Assembly: GCA_023395395.1 (NCBI GenBank)
Contig: JAEWZH010000018.1
Coordinates: forward strand, 46,652 to 110,651
DNA length: 64,000 nucleotides
Direction of reading: 5' to 3'
Source: Bacteroidota bacterium
GTDB taxonomy: Bacteria > Bacteroidota > Bacteroidia > Bacteroidales > Porphyromonadaceae
Made by a program: the position numbers and the translations under genes. Below, one piece after another: positions 29,973 to 39,266 of this stretch; the first letter of the stretch is position 1; every line of letters starts with the position of its first letter. The notes below the pieces were generated by a model that saw only the letters and a list, made by a program, of their open reading frames with translations, was not told where the DNA came from and did not search any database.

Positions 29973-31451
29973 ATGGATCTAATCAAGGAAAGACGTGCCC
30001 AAGAGTGGCGCGAAGAGCTCCGCAAGGCAACTAGTCCCAAGGAGCGTATGGCAATGACTAGGGTGGAGATGCCTGCACTAGACGGTAAGTACAGGGCAAC
30101 CAATCACGAGGAGGTGAGTCAAGGACTCACTGCCGAGATGGCACAAAGTGAAGCGAAGCGATGTCTAGACTGCGTCAATCCGTCATGTATGGAGGGGTGC
30201 CCAGTGAGTATTCATATCCCTAGTTTCATCAAAAATGTTGAGGCTGGGAGTGTTTTAGAAGCTGCAAGGGTGATTCGTGAGACCAGTTCACTCCCAGGAG
30301 TATGCGGTCGCGTCTGCCCTCAGGAGAAACAATGCGAAAGCAAGTGTATCTATACACAAAAGATGAATAAACCCGCTGTGGCGATAGGTTTCCTCGAGCG
30401 TTATGTGTCGGATTACGAGCGTGAGGCAATCCTCAATGGCAGCGCAGAGGAGTCGAGGGATCCCATTGTACCTAACGGGATAAAGGTAGCAATTGCTGGA
30501 TCTGGTCCTGCTGGGCTATCTTGTGCTGGAGACTTGGCGAAGTGGGGTTATGACGTAACCGTTTTTGAAGCGCTACATGAATTGGGAGGTGTACTTAGGT
30601 ATGGAATTCCAGAGTTTCGGTTGCCCAATGATATAGTAGACTTTGAGATTGACAAACTCAAGGCTATGGGTATCAAGTTTGAAACCAACGTGATAGTGGG
30701 TAAAACTATCTCTTATGAAGATTTACAAGAGGAAGGGTTTAAGGCTATTTTCGTAGCCAGCGGAGCTGGTCTTCCTCGCTTTATGCACATCCCAGGAGAA
30801 AATCTTGTGGGCGTGATGTCGAGCAACGAATACCTCACTCGTGTCAATCTAATGAAGGCAGGGCAACCAGGAGCAGATACTCCTGTATCTCACGGAAAAA
30901 GTGTTGCAGTAATCGGAGGTGGTAATACAGCAATGGACTCCGTACGTACAGCACTTCGGCTTGGTGCACAGCGTGCCATCATTGTCTATCGACGTAGTGA
31001 AGATGAGATGCCTGCAAGATTGGAAGAGGTACACCATGCGAAGGAGGAAGGGGTAGAATTTATGACCCTCCATAACCCCGTCGAATACATTGACGATGGC
31101 ACAGGTCGGGTATGTGCTATGCGTGTGCAGAAGATGGAGCTCGGGGAGCCTGATGCATCAGGACGCCGTAGTCCAATACCTATTGAAGGAGCAATAGAGG
31201 AGATTGAGGTGGATCAAGTGATCGTGAGTGTGGGTGTTTCACCCAATCCTATTATCCCTACTAACTTCAAGGGGCTAAAGATCACCAAGAGAGGGACTAT
31301 CGAAGTAAAAGAAGAAACCAATCAGAGTGATCTTGAAGATGTATTTGCAGGAGGTGATATTGTACGTGGTGGTGCTACCGTAATCCTCGCAATGGGGGAT
31401 GGTCGTAAGGCTGCTGCTGGGATCCATCAGTATCTACAGGCGATGAAATAA
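29973..31451 (+). CDS. nfnB: NfnB-like glutamate-synthase-small-chain-type NADPH oxidoreductase
   Basis: The 492-residue protein has an N-terminal domain with two cysteine clusters for Fe-S centres (CLDCVNPSCMEGCPV and CGRVCPQEKQCESKC), a FAD site (VAIAGSGPAGLSCAGDLA) and an NADPH site (VAVIGGGNTAMDSVRTALRLG). It ends with the EDVFAGGDIVRGGATVILAMGDG motif of the family. The ATG at 29973 lies eight bases after nfnA, so they form one operon. The same fold is used by the GltD subunit of glutamate synthase, but the adjacent NfnA and absence of a large GltB gene point to Nfn. A strong terminator follows. Confidence 0.88.
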   Translation: MDLIKERRAQEWREELRKATSPKERMAMTRVEMPALDGKYRATNHEEVSQGLTAEMAQSEAKRCLDCVNPSCMEGCPVSIHIPSFIKNVEAGSVLEAARVIRETSSLPGVCGRVCPQEKQCESKCIYTQKMNKPAVAIGFLERYVSDYEREAILNGSAEESRDPIVPNGIKVAIAGSGPAGLSCAGDLAKWGYDVTVFEALHELGGVLRYGIPEFRLPNDIVDFEIDKLKAMGIKFETNVIVGKTISYEDLQEEGFKAIFVASGAGLPRFMHIPGENLVGVMSSNEYLTRVNLMKAGQPGADTPVSHGKSVAVIGGGNTAMDSVRTALRLGAQRAIIVYRRSEDEMPARLEEVHHAKEEGVEFMTLHNPVEYIDDGTGRVCAMRVQKMELGEPDASGRRSPIPIEGAIEEIEVDQVIVSVGVSPNPIIPTNFKGLKITKRGTIEVKEETNQSDLEDVFAGGDIVRGGATVILAMGDGRKAAAGIHQYLQAMK

Positions 31452-31484
31452 CTTCAATCCTTTTACTATAATCTACACACACTT

Positions 31485-31512
31485 GAGGGGCGGCTACGAA
31501 TAGTCGCCCCTC
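31485..31512 (+). terminator. terminator after nfnB
   Basis: A 12-bp GC-rich stem with one G-T wobble (31485-31496 with 31501-31512) and a four-base loop is followed by TTT. Confidence 0.9.
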
Positions 31513-31577
31513 TTTGGATTATTGCTGTCCGATAAAACGGAAATAATTTAAAGATATATAAAGTCATAGGTTTGTGG

Positions 31578-31585
31578 TAAATTTG
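31578..31585 (+). promoter_or_regulatory. -7 element for the DUF47-PiT operon
   Basis: TAAATTTG matches TAnnTTTG. It overlaps the GTG at 31585, so that codon cannot be the start. Confidence 0.6.
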
Positions 31586-31620
31586 TGAAACAAGTAATGC
31601 AAACAAATATTATTAAGGCT

Positions 31621-32268
31621 ATGGACAATTCGTTGTTGAGTCGCTTCACGCCAAGGGAGCCAAAGTTTTTCGTTTATCTCAACCAGATGTCGGTGCTATT
31701 TACTGAGGCTGCGGAGCTTATGCTCGAAGCTCTTCAGGTCAGTTCATCGGAAGGAAGAAGGGATTTTTTTGTGAAGATTAAGGAGAAGGAGCATGCTGCT
31801 GATATGGTATCGCATACTATATTTAATGCTCTTGAAGAATCATTCATTACCCCTTTTGATAGGGAGGATATACATGCTTTGGCTGATAGATTGGACGATG
31901 CTATTGATCTTTTGAATAGTAGTGCCAAGCGACTCTCTATTTACAATGTGACTAAAACTCTTCCTAGTTTTATTGAGTTAGGCAAGATTATAGTAGAGGC
32001 ATCTAAGATTATCCAGCTAGTTGTGAACAATCTTGGTGATTTACACAAAAAATCTACCGAAGTCAAAGAAGGTTCAGAGCAAATACATGCACTCGAGAAT
32101 AGAGGAGATGAAATATATGAAGCTGCTATCACTCAACTATTTATTGAAGAAACAAATGCGATTGAGCTTGTGAAAAATAAAGAGATACTCTCGCACTTAG
32201 AAAAAGTAACTGATGCCGCAGATCGAATCGGTAAGGTGTTGAAAACAATACTAGTTAAGTACTCCTAA
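31621..32268 (+). CDS. DUF47 family PhoU-like phosphate transport regulator
   Basis: DUF47 proteins are all-helical relatives of PhoU that pair with PiT transporters. The pattern FTPREPKFFVYLNQMS, then KEKEHAADMVSHTIFNALEESFITPFDREDIHALADRLDDAIDLL, is typical. The start at 31621 gives 215 residues and fits family starts; ATG 31597 is an alternative, and the GTG at 31585 lies in the promoter. The PiT gene follows after 11 bases, so both are made together, and this protein probably gates or regulates the transporter. Confidence 0.93.
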   Translation: MDNSLLSRFTPREPKFFVYLNQMSVLFTEAAELMLEALQVSSSEGRRDFFVKIKEKEHAADMVSHTIFNALEESFITPFDREDIHALADRLDDAIDLLNSSAKRLSIYNVTKTLPSFIELGKIIVEASKIIQLVVNNLGDLHKKSTEVKEGSEQIHALENRGDEIYEAAITQLFIEETNAIELVKNKEILSHLEKVTDAADRIGKVLKTILVKYS

Positions 32269-32279
32269 GATTAGATACT

Positions 32280-33299
32280 ATGGTACTATTAGTCCTAATC
32301 ATAGTGCTCGCCCTGATTTTTGACTATATCAATGGCTTTCATGATGCAGCCAACTCTATTTCTACAATTGTTACCACTAAGGTGCTTTCGCCTTTTCAGG
32401 CGGTATTGTGGGCTGCCGCATTTAATTTTGTTGCCTTCTTTATTGCGAAGTTTATAATAGGAGGTTTTGGCATAGCAGACACAGTTGCAAAGACTGTGCA
32501 TACTGAGTTTATTACATTACCTGTAATTTTTGCGGGGATTGTTGCGGCAATTGTTTGGAATCTTTTCACATGGTGGAAAGGCATTCCCTCCTCTTCCTCT
32601 CATACTCTTATCGGAGGATTTGCTGGTGCGGCGATCATGGCAAGTGGCTTTGGTTCTATTCACTCTGGGGTTATAGCAAAGATTGCAGCATTCATATTCC
32701 TAGCTCCTTTGATAGGAATGGTGATTTCTTTTATCATTTCTATCGTAGTGATGTACTCTTTTAGACATGTAAAGCATCATAAAGCTCAATGGATATTTAA
32801 AAAGCTCCAGTTGATCTCCTCAGCCCTTTTTAGTATTGGTCATGGACTTAATGATTCCCAAAAGGTAATGGGTATCATTGCTGCGGCCTTAATAGCGGCA
32901 CATACCCATAATGGACTTGAGGTCGGTATTCAAAGTATTTCTGATCTTCCAAACTGGGTTGCATTTGCTTGCTTTGCTGCGATTTCGCTTGGAACAATGT
33001 CTGGTGGTTGGCGAATTGTAAAGACAATGGGAACAAAGATAACTAAAGTGACACCATTTGAGGGAGTCGTATCTGAAACAGCTGGAGCTATTACGCTATA
33101 CCTAACAGAATTTCTCCGTATTCCCGTAAGTACAACCCATACTATTTCTGGTGCTATTATGGGGGTTGGAGCTACAAATAGACTTTCTGCTGTCCGATGG
33201 GGAATTGCTCGAAGTCTACTTGTAGCTTGGGTGTTAACTATTCCGGTGAGTGCATTACTGGGAGCAGGAATTTATTGGATTGTTTCAATAGTTTTGTGA
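32280..33299 (+). CDS. PiT-family inorganic phosphate transporter
   Basis: The 339-residue membrane protein has about ten hydrophobic segments and the duplicated PiT signature: FDYINGFHDAANSISTIVTTKVLSP near the N-terminus and FLRIPVSTTHTISGAIMGVG in the second half, plus GIPSSSSHTLIGGFAGAA and GHGLNDSQKVMG. PiT carriers import phosphate with protons or sodium. It is coupled to the DUF47 gene and closed by a strong terminator. Confidence 0.95.
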   Translation: MVLLVLIIVLALIFDYINGFHDAANSISTIVTTKVLSPFQAVLWAAAFNFVAFFIAKFIIGGFGIADTVAKTVHTEFITLPVIFAGIVAAIVWNLFTWWKGIPSSSSHTLIGGFAGAAIMASGFGSIHSGVIAKIAAFIFLAPLIGMVISFIISIVVMYSFRHVKHHKAQWIFKKLQLISSALFSIGHGLNDSQKVMGIIAAALIAAHTHNGLEVGIQSISDLPNWVAFACFAAISLGTMSGGWRIVKTMGTKITKVTPFEGVVSETAGAITLYLTEFLRIPVSTTHTISGAIMGVGATNRLSAVRWGIARSLLVAWVLTIPVSALLGAGIYWIVSIVL

Positions 33300-33304
33300 T
33301 TTAG

Positions 33305-33337
33305 AAAGTGAGGATATACAAAATATATCCTCACTTT
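33305..33337 (+). terminator. terminator after the PiT gene
   Basis: A perfect 14-bp stem (33305-33318 with 33324-33337) and a five-base loop are followed by a T-rich tail. Confidence 0.9.
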
Positions 33338-33361
33338 TCTTTTATAGACGGAGAACTTATA

Positions 33362-33391
33362 TTTGGCATAAAATAGATGATTTGTGCCAAA
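33362..33391. promoter_or_regulatory. inverted repeat overlapping the fabI promoter
   Basis: TTTGGCA (33362-33368) and TGCCAAA (33385-33391) form a 7-bp inverted repeat with a 16-base gap. It covers the region where the -33 box should be, so it could be an operator; no regulator is known. Confidence 0.5.
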
Positions 33392-33397
33392 AATAGG

Positions 33398-33405
33398 TAT
33401 CTTTG
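33398..33405 (+). promoter_or_regulatory. -7 element for fabI
   Basis: TATCTTTG matches TAnnTTTG, 32 bases before the fabI ATG. A well-spaced -33 TTTG is missing, which may mean activator dependence. Confidence 0.6.
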
Positions 33406-33437
33406 TAGTGGTAATAATTAATTTGAAAGATAATGAT

Positions 33438-34271
33438 ATGGCATACGGATTATTGAAGGGAAAGAGAGGAATAGTATTTGGCGCTCTAAATGAGCAATCG
33501 ATCGCTTGGAAGGTAGCTGAACGAGTAGTGGAAGAGGGTGCCACAATCGCATTGACTAATACTGCTATAGCCCTTCGAATGGGAACGCTTAATGACTTAG
33601 CAGCCAAGACGGGTGCAAAGGTAATCGCTTGCGATGCAACAAGTGTCGAAGATCTCGAAAATGTATTTACTGAGAGTCAAAAAGAACTCGGTGGCAAAAT
33701 AGACTTTGTATTACACTCAATCGGGATGAGCCCAAATGTGCGCAAGGGGATTCCTTATGATGAGATCAACTATGCGAATATGACCAAAACGCTAGATATC
33801 TCTGCTATCTCCTTGCACAAGATGCTATCTGTAGCGAAGAGATTGGATGCTATCTCGGAGGGAGGATCAGTAGTAGCACTAACCTATGTTGCTGCTCAGC
33901 GTAGTTTTGTCGGCTATAGTGATATGGCAGATGCCAAGGCATTGCTAGAGTCTATTACCCGTAACTTCGGATTGATTTATGGTAGAGAAAGGGGTGTCAG
34001 GATTAACACAGTGAGCCAGTCTCCTACAGTTACTACTGCAGGCAGTGGAGTGGAGGGTATGAATCTGCTGCGCCACTTTGCAGAAAAGATCGCTCCTCTA
34101 GGTAATGCTGATGCAGAAGAGTGTGCGGATTATTGTGTGACTCTATTTAGCGATCTTACACGCAAGGTTACGATGCAAAACCTCTTCCACGATGGTGGTT
34201 TTTCTACCACAGGGATGAGTGCTGAAGCACTTGAGCAGTACACAAAAGGGGGGCTAGACAATATCGACTAA
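33438..34271 (+). CDS. fabI: enoyl-[acyl-carrier-protein] reductase (NADH)
   Basis: FabI carries out the last reduction in fatty-acid elongation. The 277-residue protein is a short-chain dehydrogenase of the FabI type: the N-terminal GIVFGALNEQSIAWKVAE nucleotide site, VLHSIGMSP, and the active-site stretch YVAAQRSFVGYSDMADAKALLES with the second Tyr and the Lys of the Y-x6-K pattern. The ATG at 33438 fits the family and lies after the promoter; the longer frame from 33384 starts inside it. dedA begins two bases after the stop. Confidence 0.97.
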   Translation: MAYGLLKGKRGIVFGALNEQSIAWKVAERVVEEGATIALTNTAIALRMGTLNDLAAKTGAKVIACDATSVEDLENVFTESQKELGGKIDFVLHSIGMSPNVRKGIPYDEINYANMTKTLDISAISLHKMLSVAKRLDAISEGGSVVALTYVAAQRSFVGYSDMADAKALLESITRNFGLIYGRERGVRINTVSQSPTVTTAGSGVEGMNLLRHFAEKIAPLGNADAEECADYCVTLFSDLTRKVTMQNLFHDGGFSTTGMSAEALEQYTKGGLDNID

Positions 34272-34273
34272 CA

Positions 34274-34927
34274 ATGGAGGATGTAGGATTTATCCAATGG
34301 GCACTTGAGCATCTCAACTACTGGACAGTAACTCTACTGATGACAATTGAGAGCTCTTTTATCCCGTTTCCAAGCGAGATAGTGATACCACCAGCAGCCT
34401 ATATGGCTGCTTCAGGGGAGAGCGACATGACTTTTACGGGTATTATGTTCTTTTCTACACTGGGGGCAATGATTGGGGCTTTCATCAATTATTCATTAGC
34501 TCTTTGGCTTGGTCGCCCGATTGTACATCGCTTTGCAAGAAGTAGGATTGGAGGATTTTTCCTTCTTTCTGAAGACTCCGTAATTAAAGCTGAGCAGTAT
34601 TTTGAAAAGCATGGGAAGATATCCACTTTTATTGGAAGGTTAGTTCCAGGAATTCGACAACTTATTTCTATTCCTGCTGGTCTTGCAAAAATGAGAATCG
34701 CTCCTTTTGCGCTCTTTACAGCTCTTGGTGCTGGTGCTTGGAATCTCGTACTCGCTGTGTTAGGATGGTATTTACAGGATGTCGTTCCTTATAATCAACT
34801 TCGTGAGAGTGTTGAGCATTATAGCCAACCTATTGGTTATACAATCCTAGCTTTGGTTGTTTTGATACTTGGATATATGCTATTCAAGGCTCTTTCCAGA
34901 CCTAAGGTAAATATCACAAGCAAATAA
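34274..34927 (+). CDS. DedA family membrane protein
   Basis: The 217-residue protein has five or six hydrophobic segments and the DedA signature: ESSFIPFPSEIVIPPAAYMAASG, then GAFINYSLALWLGRPIV and FIGRLVPGIRQLISIPAGLAKM. DedA proteins include undecaprenyl-phosphate and other lipid-carrier flippases. Neighbouring fabI fits an envelope role. The gene ends five bases before the convergent menA; only a 6-bp hairpin (34929-34934 with 34943-34948) is seen at the junction. Confidence 0.94.
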   Translation: MEDVGFIQWALEHLNYWTVTLLMTIESSFIPFPSEIVIPPAAYMAASGESDMTFTGIMFFSTLGAMIGAFINYSLALWLGRPIVHRFARSRIGGFFLLSEDSVIKAEQYFEKHGKISTFIGRLVPGIRQLISIPAGLAKMRIAPFALFTALGAGAWNLVLAVLGWYLQDVVPYNQLRESVEHYSQPIGYTILALVVLILGYMLFKALSRPKVNITSK

Positions 34928-34932
34928 ACTCT

Positions 34933-35817
34933 CTAAGATAAAAGAGAGCACATCACGACGACCCCGATGATTAAGGTCGTCATATTAGTGTAGCGGAGGA
35001 GCTTATTTAAGCTCCTCCCTTTTAGTCTACGGATAGCAAGGCATCCATTTCCAAAAAGTAATACGCCCAGTAGGAGGATGACGATTGCCCCCACCCAGCT
35101 ACCTTCACTTACTAATCCGATGCACAAAAATATAGTTGTCAGAACAGAGTTGAGTAGGTAGAGCAAGGGACCAGAGCTCTTGCCCATCCGAACAATAAGA
35201 GTACGCTTGCCACTCTCCATATCCTCTAAATAGTCCCGATAGTTATTACTTACTAAAATATTTGCTTCCCATATGCCGATACCAAGAGCGAGAAGAATCA
35301 GATAAAGAGGAGGTCTGTCATCTGCAATAGCAAAATAGCTTGCCGAGATAGGGATTAGACCGTAAAAAAGCACCACGGCAAGGTCTCCAAGTGCCATTCT
35401 TGATAAGGAATATGATCCTGCAGAGTAGGCGATTACTCCTATTCCGATTAGTACTCCCACTGCTAGCAACCACCAATTGGTTAGAGCGACTAGGCAAATC
35501 CCAGCGATACCACACACCGAAAGTGATATGCCAAAAGCTACTAACATTTGTTTTGTTGTTACTTCTCCAGTAGTCAGTAGTCTTGAAAAACCTACTCTCT
35601 GGTCAGTGTCTTCCCCTCTCTTATATCCGTAGTAATCGTTGGCAAGATTGCTAGATATTTGAGCTGAGACTGCGACAACAAAGGCGAGTAAGTATAGCCC
35701 CCAGTGCATAACATCTTCGACAACCAAAGCCCCAAGGAGTATCAGCATCGGGGCTATGGAAGCTCCCAATGTGTGAGGTCGAGTTGCGTATATCCAAGTT
35801 TGGATTTGATTATTCAT
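34933..35817 (-). CDS. menA: 1,4-dihydroxy-2-naphthoate polyprenyltransferase
   Basis: MenA attaches the prenyl tail in menaquinone synthesis in the inner membrane. The UbiA-type protein has about eight membrane segments and both Asp-rich motifs, NDYYGYKRGEDTDQRVG and NNYRDYLEDMESGKRTL; the first lines of the protein (WIYATRPHTLGASIAPML) are typical of MenA. It overlaps lysC by four bases (ATGA) and closes the SLC13-tilS-ftsE-lysC-menA run. No other men gene is in the window. Confidence 0.95.
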   Translation of the reverse strand: MNNQIQTWIYATRPHTLGASIAPMLILLGALVVEDVMHWGLYLLAFVVAVSAQISSNLANDYYGYKRGEDTDQRVGFSRLLTTGEVTTKQMLVAFGISLSVCGIAGICLVALTNWWLLAVGVLIGIGVIAYSAGSYSLSRMALGDLAVVLFYGLIPISASYFAIADDRPPLYLILLALGIGIWEANILVSNNYRDYLEDMESGKRTLIVRMGKSSGPLLYLLNSVLTTIFLCIGLVSEGSWVGAIVILLLGVLLFGNGCLAIRRLKGRSLNKLLRYTNMTTLIIGVVVMCSLLS

Positions 35818-37166
35818 ACCTCCTCGTTAAAGAGGTGATGACTAAGAAGACGGAGTGATTCTACCTTATCCTCGCTACGAACTAGTATTGATACGCCATA
35901 GTTAGATCCCCCAAAAGATATCATTCGCACTGGGATATTTTGAAGAGCCTCTACTACTTTACTTTCAAAGCCCACATTCTTCCAGTTCATATCACCTACT
36001 ACACTAATGATAGTCATGTCCTGATCTATAGAGACGTGAGCTATCTTGTTGAGTTCGGATATTATTTCTTCAAGTCTATTAGGGTTATCGATTGTCAAAG
36101 AGACAGCAACTTCGCTCGTAGTCACCATATCTACCGGTGTTTGATAGCGCTCAAAAATTTCAAATACTTTTCTTAGAAAGCCTTGAGCCAGAAGCATACG
36201 TGTACTGAGGATTCTTAGCACAGTGATACCATCTTTGGCTGCCACGGCTTTAAGTTCTCCTTCGATTATCCGATTAGAAATCATCGTACCTTCTGCCGCC
36301 GGTTCCATAGAATTGAGCAAACGGACAGGAATATTGGCCATCTTGGCAGGATGAATACAAGTCGGATGCAGTATTTTTGCCCCGAAGTAAGCGAGTTCTG
36401 CTGCTTCATCAAAGTGAAGATGACGCACAGCTGTAGTGTGGCTTACAATACGAGGGTCATTATTATGCAGACCATCAATATCAGTCCATATCTGGATTTC
36501 TCTCGCATCAATAGCAGCTCCTACTAGCGAGGCAGTATAATCACTCCCTCCTCGCTTTAGATTGTCTATCTCAAGATAAGCATTTCGGCAGATATATCCT
36601 TCGGTAATAAAGATTTGTTGCTGCGGGTAGCGATCAAGAAGATCAAGTAATTGTTCTTTGATTAGTGCTTGATCTGGTTCTCCATGTTTATTAGTAATCA
36701 TGTAATCAAGCGCTGAAATTTTGGTTGCATTCAATCCCGCCTCTACCAGGTGTAGACGCATCATCTCTACCGAAATGATTTCTCCTTGGGCAAGTATCTG
36801 GCGTTCCTCAAAGTCTGTAAAGTACTCTCCTTTAAAGTTTCGGAGAAAGTTCATAATCCCGGAGACAAAAGCTTTCGCATCGCCTTTGTTATTTTCCTTC
36901 TTGTATAGCTCATCAATAGCTACTTGGTATGACGTCTCCAGCTCGTCAATCTTTTTGAGCGCTACTTGAATATTATTGCTGTAATAGAGTTGACTAATCT
37001 CTACCAGTCTATTTGTCACGCCCGACATTGCGCTTAGGACGACAATCTTTCGTCCTTTATCACTACTTATCAATTGGGCTACATTACGAATTCGTTCGGC
37101 ATTCCCTACGGAGGTACCGCCAAACTTCATGACCACTAGATCAGAATAACTATTACTTTGAATCAT
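35814..37166 (-). CDS. lysC: aspartate kinase
   Basis: Aspartate kinase phosphorylates aspartate, the first step to lysine (and diaminopimelate), threonine and methionine. The N-terminal VMKFGGTSVGNAERI, the ITEGYICRN segment and GGSDYTASLVGAAIDAREIQIWTDIDG are the kinase motifs. Two ACT domains follow from about residue 305 for feedback control. At 450 residues it is a single-function enzyme without a homoserine-dehydrogenase part. It lies between ftsE and menA with gaps of eight and minus four bases. Confidence 0.96.
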   Translation of the reverse strand: MIQSNSYSDLVVMKFGGTSVGNAERIRNVAQLISSDKGRKIVVLSAMSGVTNRLVEISQLYYSNNIQVALKKIDELETSYQVAIDELYKKENNKGDAKAFVSGIMNFLRNFKGEYFTDFEERQILAQGEIISVEMMRLHLVEAGLNATKISALDYMITNKHGEPDQALIKEQLLDLLDRYPQQQIFITEGYICRNAYLEIDNLKRGGSDYTASLVGAAIDAREIQIWTDIDGLHNNDPRIVSHTTAVRHLHFDEAAELAYFGAKILHPTCIHPAKMANIPVRLLNSMEPAAEGTMISNRIIEGELKAVAAKDGITVLRILSTRMLLAQGFLRKVFEIFERYQTPVDMVTTSEVAVSLTIDNPNRLEEIISELNKIAHVSIDQDMTIISVVGDMNWKNVGFESKVVEALQNIPVRMISFGGSNYGVSILVRSEDKVESLRLLSHHLFNEEV

Positions 37167-37174
37167 CGTGTAGA

Positions 37175-37864
37175 TTAAATCTCTTCCCTTAATTGCATCT
37201 CCTCTAGTTTTCCCTCTATTACTTGGACAATCCGTGCAGGATATTTCTTGACTAGAGCATAATTGTGCGTGCTCATGAGCACGGCAGTCCCAGTTCCACT
37301 TATTTCCCTCAACAATGTAACAATCTGTTCCCCTGTGAGTGGATCAAGATTCCCAGTCGGTTCATCAGCGAGAATCATTTTAGGTTTGTTGAGTAGAGCT
37401 CTTGAAATTACCACTCGCTGCTGTTCGCCTCCCGAAAGTTCATGAGGGAGTTTATAGCCTTTGCTCTCGAGCCCGACTTGTTCCAATACCTCTGATATGC
37501 GCTTTCGGATGAGAGACTTGTCCTTCCAGCCAGTAGCTTTTAGGACAAACTCGAGATTTTTCTCTACAGAGCGATCCGTTAGTAATTGAAAGTCTTGGAA
37601 AATAATTCCTAATTGACGGCGAAGAAAGGGGATTTCCTTTCTCTTAATCTCCCGAAGATTAAAATCACCAAACCTCCCTTCACCCTGGGCTATAGGTAGG
37701 TCTGCATAGACCGATTTTATAAGAGTGGATTTGCCAGCACCGACTCGTCCAATAAGGTAAACAAACTCTCCAGGAAACACGTCGAGTGAAGCCCCGTTGA
37801 GAATAATATTCTCATCCCGCTTCACAATTATATCTTTTAGCGTAAGTAATACCCCTTCTGCCAT
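37175..37864 (-). CDS. ftsE: FtsE-like ABC ATPase
   Basis: This 229-residue ABC ATPase has Walker [10 protein letters not shown], the Q-loop [10 protein letters not shown], the signature LSGGEQQRV and Walker [14 protein letters not shown]. The region after the Q-loop and the short size match FtsE, which with FtsX controls cell-wall hydrolases at division. No ftsX lies next to it. A possible -7 element is found 26 bases upstream, so lysC and menA may be expressed from here. Another small lipoprotein-export ATPase such as LolD cannot be wholly excluded. Confidence 0.87.
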   Translation of the reverse strand: MAEGVLLTLKDIIVKRDENIILNGASLDVFPGEFVYLIGRVGAGKSTLIKSVYADLPIAQGEGRFGDFNLREIKRKEIPFLRRQLGIIFQDFQLLTDRSVEKNLEFVLKATGWKDKSLIRKRISEVLEQVGLESKGYKLPHELSGGEQQRVVISRALLNKPKMILADEPTGNLDPLTGEQIVTLLREISGTGTAVLMSTHNYALVKKYPARIVQVIEGKLEEMQLREEI

Positions 37865-37889
37865 TTCTATTCCATGTAATATTATGGTG

Positions 37890-37897
37890 CAAATCTA
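37890..37897 (-). promoter_or_regulatory. possible -7 element for ftsE-lysC-menA
   Basis: Read on the minus strand this is TAGATTTG, matching TAnnTTTG, in the 55-base gap after tilS. No -33 box was found. Confidence 0.45.
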
Positions 37898-37919
37898 ATC
37901 ATTTCCCTCCACTTACCTA

Positions 37920-39263
37920 TTATCTCTTCATCAAATTACTCAGAATTGTCCCAAATTGGGTAGGCATAATTTCGATGCTAAGGATTAGAGCACTATCCAA
38001 ATCCTCAGCTCTGGCACATTCGCTTATTTCAAATGGGAGCACTGCTATAACCTCCCCTTCACATTCCAGGGTAGGGCAAAAGGGCCTATAATACTCTGGT
38101 ACACCCCTCTCGCCAAGGTATCTAAAGAGTGATTTATGACCCTGTTTCATCCCGAATGGTTGAAACACGTCCTCATGTTTGCCCATACGCACTATTACAT
38201 CTTTATCCCTGAAAGCAGAGCTTAAGAGGAGTGTCTTTGTACCGTGATTTTCTGTCCTATTCTTATAAACGGTCAGGGTATCTAGGTAATTGACATCATT
38301 GAGTAATCTTGGCTCAAAGCTCTTATTTTTTGACACATTATCGATGATAAACAGCTTGCCTCTATATATCTGTGCCAGAGTATCTCCAGTCCAAAAGGAG
38401 GTACTCTTTTCACTATTCCTCCTTTTGAGCATATCCTCTGCTTGAGTATAATTAAATCCAAAGTCATTGACCCATTTCTTAAAGAAGTACCTGCCACTCG
38501 AGTTCTTCACGACCTCCCCGAGCTCGATACTTTGCTCATCATTATCCACAGATTGGTTGATGAATACCTTTTTTTGTTCATTGAGGACTTCTTGCTCCTC
38601 TCCAAAGTGCGACATACTCTCCAGCATACTGATTCGAAATGATGGATTGAGCTCCTCAAAGTTAGGGATTAGTCTATGCCTTATGTAATTACGCTTAATC
38701 CCCGTATCATTATTAGTACTATCCGTGATATATTCTAGATGCTCAGCATGGATATACTCTAGTAGTTCACTTTTAGAGGTAGTGAGGAAAGGACGCAAAA
38801 TATCACCATTTACCACCTTCATCCCAGACAGCCCAGCTCCTCCGGTTCCTCTTGAGAGATTAAGCAATGCAGTCTCTACCTGATCATCGGCATGATGCGC
38901 TACTGCTATCCATTGGTAACATTGCTTGAAAGCTATCATTCTGAATGTTTCATATCTGATATCTCTGGCAGCCATCTCAACGGATATTCCCAACTCCTTG
39001 GCTACCGTTTGTGTCTGAGCAGATGATAGCACTAGGGAAGTATTTGGTAAATGTTTTTGGCAAAACTCCTTCACAAATCTTTCATCCCTATCACTTTCCT
39101 CTCCTCGTAGGTGGAAATTAATGTGCATAGGCAAAATCTGGTATCCCATGCTGTAGAGTAGATGGACAAGAGCAATCGAGTCTGCTCCTCCACTGAGACC
39201 TACCAGAATCTTATCATGAGGGTTTATCGTAGCCCTAATAAGATTTTTAGCCTTTTCCAACAT
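37920..39263 (-). CDS. tilS: tRNA(Ile)-lysidine synthase
   Basis: TilS modifies C34 of the CAU-anticodon tRNA-Ile so that it reads AUA. The PP-loop SGGADS sits at residues 24-29, followed by ALVHLLYSMGY, HINFHLRGEESDRDE and VAHHADDQVETALLNLSRGTG. The C-terminal third contains the TilS-specific domain. The length of 447 residues is normal. It starts three bases after the SLC13 stop codon, so the genes are coupled. Confidence 0.95.
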   Translation of the reverse strand: MLEKAKNLIRATINPHDKILVGLSGGADSIALVHLLYSMGYQILPMHINFHLRGEESDRDERFVKEFCQKHLPNTSLVLSSAQTQTVAKELGISVEMAARDIRYETFRMIAFKQCYQWIAVAHHADDQVETALLNLSRGTGGAGLSGMKVVNGDILRPFLTTSKSELLEYIHAEHLEYITDSTNNDTGIKRNYIRHRLIPNFEELNPSFRISMLESMSHFGEEQEVLNEQKKVFINQSVDNDEQSIELGEVVKNSSGRYFFKKWVNDFGFNYTQAEDMLKRRNSEKSTSFWTGDTLAQIYRGKLFIIDNVSKNKSFEPRLLNDVNYLDTLTVYKNRTENHGTKTLLLSSAFRDKDVIVRMGKHEDVFQPFGMKQGHKSLFRYLGERGVPEYYRPFCPTLECEGEVIAVLPFEISECARAEDLDSALILSIEIMPTQFGTILSNLMKR

Positions 39264-39266
39264 CGT

